Below are positions 6,333 through 8,322 of a DNA stretch of 8,322 bases, piece after piece. Under the pieces are notes generated by a model that had not been told where the DNA came from, made no database searches, and worked only from the letters and a program-made list of their open reading frames with translations. Positions within the stretch are counted from its first letter, which is position 1; every line of letters begins with the position of its first letter. This DNA is from Pseudolabrys sp. (lineage in GTDB: Bacteria; Pseudomonadota; Alphaproteobacteria; Rhizobiales; Xanthobacteraceae), in contig JAHCKF010000137.1 in assembly GCA_026125925.1 (NCBI GenBank), forward strand, positions 1-8,322, read 5' to 3'. Made by a program: the position numbers and the translations under genes.

Positions 6333-6385
6333 CAGCGGAGCCCTTTCCGTGCGCCCGGCCACAATCCGTCAGCACGGCCATATCA

Positions 6386-6414
6386 TTGATGAGGCGGAGA
6401 AAGCGGCATAGGAT
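6386..6414 (+). promoter_or_regulatory. Candidate promoter for the LysR gene in the SDR/LysR divergent region
   Basis: TTGATG (6386-6391) and TAGGAT (6409-6414) are separated by 17 nt, each matching four of six consensus positions. Transcription would begin near 6421, which favours the LysR start at 6453 over an ATG at 6417. The site lies in the 120-bp region between the divergent SDR and LysR starts, where autoregulation and target control usually coincide in this regulator family. The -35 overlaps a small palindrome, ATCATTGAT (6382-6390). Confidence 0.33.
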
Positions 6415-6452
6415 TTATGATTGCTGGTCACAGAAAGGGAGCCAGGCGTCAA

Positions 6453-7415
6453 ATGGCCGACAAATCGGGGGAAATGGAGTTTTTCGTCCGCGCCGTGGCC
6501 CTTGGCAGCTTCTCCAACGCAGCCCGCACGCTGCATGTCACGCCCTCTGCCGTCAGCAAGGCGATCGGCCGCCTCGAGGACCGGCTCGGCGTGCAACTGC
6601 TCGACCGTTCCACCCGCAGCATCCGCCTCACCGCCGAAGGCCAGGTTTATTACCGCGAATGCCTGCGCCTCACGGATGAGATCGATGAACTGGAACGCAC
6701 CCTGGCCTCGCGCCGCAATGTGCCGCACGGGCGGCTGCGCGTGAACTCGTCGGTTTCCATCGCGCGCCAGCATCTGCTGCCCATTCTGCCGAAATTTCTC
6801 GAGCGCTACCCCGAAATCGAAATCGACCTGTCGCTGTCCGACGAAGTCGTGGACCTGGTCAGCGGCCAGGCCGACGTCGCCGTGCGCATCGGGCCGCTGC
6901 AGGATTCCTCGTTGCGCGCCCGCAAGGTTCTCGATTTTCGCCGTATCGTCGTCGCCGCCCCGGCCTATCTGGCGCGGCACCCGGCGCCGCGCAGCCCGGC
7001 CGATCTCGCATCGCACAATTGCCTCGGCTTCAATATCAAGGCGAGTCTCAACGAATGGCCTTTCATCGAAAACGGGCGTTCCTTCACACAGCCGGTGTCC
7101 GGGAATTTCCGCGCCAATAACGGCGATACCTTGCGCGAATCCGTGCTGGCGGGCATCGGCATCGCCCGGCTCGGCAGCTTCATGGTCGATGAGGACATCC
7201 GCGCCGGCCGACTGGTCCCGCTACTCGAAGCCTATCACCCAAACGACACGCTCAGCGTCTTCGCCGTGTTCTTCCGGCAGAAATACATGCCGGCGCGCAT
7301 CCGGTGCTTCGTCGATTTCCTGATCGACGGGCTCGGTCACATTTCGGCGTCCGAAGTTCCGAGCGGAATGCGCCGCTCCGGTACGCAGCCAGCCTCACCG
7401 ATGCCGATGACCTGA
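6453..7415 (+). CDS. LysR-family transcriptional regulator, CrgA-like (320 aa)
   Basis: The N-terminal winged helix-turn-helix is plain: FFVRAVALGSFSNAARTLHVTPSAVSKAIGRLEDRLGVQLL (10-50), with the recognition helix around PSAVSKAIGRLE and the wing at DRSTRSIRLTAEG. A linker helix leads to a two-lobed periplasmic-binding-like effector domain (about 93-296). Segments such as GRLRVNSS, LPKFLERYPEIEIDLSLSDE and GQADVAVRIGPLQDSSLRARKV are typical of the CrgA/DsdC-like subgroup, which often controls neighbouring metabolic genes. A roughly 25-residue low-complexity tail follows. I chose the ATG at 6453 because it gives the usual short lead-in to the HTH and lies downstream of the candidate promoter; an AAGGGAG lies about 11 nt upstream. 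The ATG at 6417 would add 12 residues. It is divergent from the SDR gene and upstream of a TctC-type receptor, both plausible targets. The ligand is unknown. Confidence 0.93.
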   Translation: MADKSGEMEFFVRAVALGSFSNAARTLHVTPSAVSKAIGRLEDRLGVQLLDRSTRSIRLTAEGQVYYRECLRLTDEIDELERTLASRRNVPHGRLRVNSSVSIARQHLLPILPKFLERYPEIEIDLSLSDEVVDLVSGQADVAVRIGPLQDSSLRARKVLDFRRIVVAAPAYLARHPAPRSPADLASHNCLGFNIKASLNEWPFIENGRSFTQPVSGNFRANNGDTLRESVLAGIGIARLGSFMVDEDIRAGRLVPLLEAYHPNDTLSVFAVFFRQKYMPARIRCFVDFLIDGLGHISASEVPSGMRRSGTQPASPMPMT

Positions 7416-7595
7416 GCCCCTACGCCGGTCTGGACCAGCGGCTTGCGCGGCGCCTGCCGCAACGATCTGTTCCTCATTGGCAAAGATGCTGTGACCGTCA
7501 GGCTTTCGGACGGCTGTTACACTCACGCCCACGCCGGCCGTTTCAAACACGGCGGTTTGCAACGACAAAACAACAAATATTCAGGCGAGGGACAG
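7416..7595. other. Intergenic leader between the LysR and TctC-type genes
   Basis: These 180 bp contain the regulatory region of the receptor gene. CCGTC (7495-7499) and GACGG (7509-7513) form a weak 5-bp hairpin without a T-run, so it is a poor terminator for the LysR gene. No convincing -35/-10 pair was found. The base composition turns A-rich just before the receptor start. The notable structure is the dyad at 7541-7562. Confidence 0.5.
7541..7562. promoter_or_regulatory. 22-bp imperfect dyad upstream of the TctC-type gene (operator candidate)
   Basis: TTTCAAAC (7541-7548) and GTTTGCAA (7555-7562) are inverted repeats matching at seven of eight positions around a 6-bp spacer (ACGGCG). The dyad lies 33 bp before the ATG of the receptor gene, a typical operator position. 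It is not centred as a simple T-N11-A LysR box, so the cognate regulator is uncertain. The adjacent LysR protein is one candidate. Confidence 0.42.
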
Positions 7596-8322
7596 ATGCG
7601 TCACGGATGGAAAGCTTGGCTAAGCGGGCTGGCTGCGCTCGCATTGATCGCAGGATCGGCGGCGCCGGCGGCAGCGGCGTTTCCGGAGCGCCCGATCACC
7701 TTGATCGTGCCGTGGGCCGCGGGCGGCGGCACCGACGCGGTGGCCAGAATGGTCGCCGGTCTGCTGGAGAAGGATTTCGGACAGCCCATCAATGTGGTCA
7801 ACCGGACCGGCGGCAGCGGCGTGGTCGGCCATCAGGCGATCGCGACGGCCAAGCCCGACGGTTACACGATCGGACTGATCACGCTCGAGATCAACATGAT
7901 GCACTGGGTCGGATTGACCGACCTCGACTACAAGGGCTTCACGCCGCTGGCGCTGATGAACACCGATCCGGCGGCGATCCACGTCAAGTCCGACTCCAAG
8001 TACAAAACGATCAGCGAGCTGCTCGACGACATCAAGGCCAACCCGAACAAGTTCAAGGCCTCCGGCACCGGCCAGGGCGGTAGCTGGCATCTGGCGCTCG
8101 GCGGTCTGTTGAAGTCGAAGGACATCGATCCCAAGAGCGTCGGCTGGGTTCCGTCGACCGGCGCGGCCACCGCGCTCACCGACCTCGCCGGCGGCGGCAT
8201 CGATTTCGTCTCGTGCTCGCTGCCGGAAGCCGAAAGCCTGACCAAGGCCGGGCGCGTTCGCACCCTCGTCTACATGGACAGCAAGCGGTCGAAAGTGGCC
8301 CCCGATATTCCGACCGTGAAGG
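7596..8322 (+). CDS. Tripartite tricarboxylate transporter substrate-binding protein (Bug/TctC family), 3' end outside window
   Basis: The first 242 codons of a Bug-family extracytoplasmic receptor, usually about 320 aa, run off the right edge. Residues 1-28 form a Sec signal peptide: basic start (MRHGWK), hydrophobic core, and Ala-rich end with cleavage likely near Ala28/Phe29. The mature start FPERPITLIVPWAAGGGTDAVAR (29-51) is the family hallmark. AKPDGYTIG, the Phe-Thr-Pro-Leu segment and ASGTGQGGSWHLA follow, the last contributing to carboxylate binding in this fold. The start is supported by GAGG (7587-7590) 5 nt upstream. Such receptors bind organic acids in the periplasm and pass them to TctA/TctB, or act as orphan sensors. 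No TctA/B gene is visible here. A LysR gene directly upstream is typical for the family in Bradyrhizobium-like and Burkholderiales genomes. The ligand cannot be inferred. Confidence 0.94.
   Translation, partial: MRHGWKAWLSGLAALALIAGSAAPAAAAFPERPITLIVPWAAGGGTDAVARMVAGLLEKDFGQPINVVNRTGGSGVVGHQAIATAKPDGYTIGLITLEINMMHWVGLTDLDYKGFTPLALMNTDPAAIHVKSDSKYKTISELLDDIKANPNKFKASGTGQGGSWHLALGGLLKSKDIDPKSVGWVPSTGAATALTDLAGGGIDFVSCSLPEAESLTKAGRVRTLVYMDSKRSKVAPDIPTVK

Noticed and set aside
5451..6389. 312-codon plus-strand open frame opposite the SDR gene
   Set aside because: The composition is that of a reverse-complement shadow, and the SDR frame has clear Rossmann motifs.
6382..6390. ATCATTGAT palindrome as the LysR binding site
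   Set aside because: Only four bases per arm, readily expected by chance, and no matching T-N11-A dyad could be fitted around it.
7495..7513. CCGTC/GACGG hairpin as terminator of the LysR gene
   Set aside because: A 5-bp stem with a 9-nt loop and no T-run is too weak for an intrinsic terminator.
7304..8083. 259-codon plus-strand open frame overlapping the LysR end and the TctC-type gene
   Set aside because: It is an alternate-frame shadow. The frame from 7596 encodes a signal peptide and the Bug-family hallmark motif.
1..8322. CRISPR array, tRNA, rRNA, riboswitch or phage/toxin-antitoxin module
   Set aside because: No regularly spaced repeats, tRNA-like cloverleaf, rRNA sequence or recognisable riboswitch core or defence gene was seen on either strand.

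Overview
The window looks like a chromosomal segment of a high-GC alphaproteobacterium, most likely a member of the Rhizobiales (Bradyrhizobium, Rhodopseudomonas, Afipia or Xanthobacteraceae type). This rests on the strong G/C bias at third codon positions, the thrC - M16 peptidase - RimJ-type acetyltransferase gene order, a tripartite-tricarboxylate (Bug/TctC) receptor next to a LysR gene, and a 116-bp palindromic repeat resembling elements scattered through Bradyrhizobium-like genomes. The assignment is inferred from recall, not from a search.

Layout, left to right. (1) 1-519 (+): 3' part of a HAD-superfamily phosphatase, converging with (2) 532-1194 (-): an uncharacterised lipoprotein with its own candidate promoter. 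(3) 1299-4596 (-): a three-gene operon, transcribed thrC (threonine synthase) > M16 zinc peptidase > GNAT acetyltransferase. thrC and the peptidase share an ATGA stop/start overlap, and a candidate terminator follows the acetyltransferase. (4) 4597-4836: intergenic space with a perfect 7+2+7 dyad abutting the ribosome binding site of (5) 4837-5220 (+), a small single-domain cupin. (6) 5221-5411: convergent intergenic region with a long palindrome (5286-5401) and a 12-bp tandem duplication. (7) 5412-6332 (-): an atypical extended SDR (NAD-dependent epimerase/dehydratase-like) without the usual YxxxK pair, divergent from (8) 6453-7415 (+), a CrgA-type LysR regulator. (9) 7596 to the right edge (+): a Bug/TctC periplasmic binding protein, open at the window end, preceded by a 22-bp imperfect dyad.

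Functionally, the left half is housekeeping: threonine biosynthesis plus co-transcribed protein processing or modification. The right half is accessory: small-molecule sensing and uptake (cupin, SDR, LysR, TTT receptor), where the LysR protein plausibly controls the divergent SDR and perhaps the receptor. No transposase, CRISPR array, phage gene, tRNA or rRNA was recognised. I see no clear novel multi-gene system. The most noteworthy signals are the palindromic element, the two gene-proximal dyads and the SDR with missing catalytic residues.
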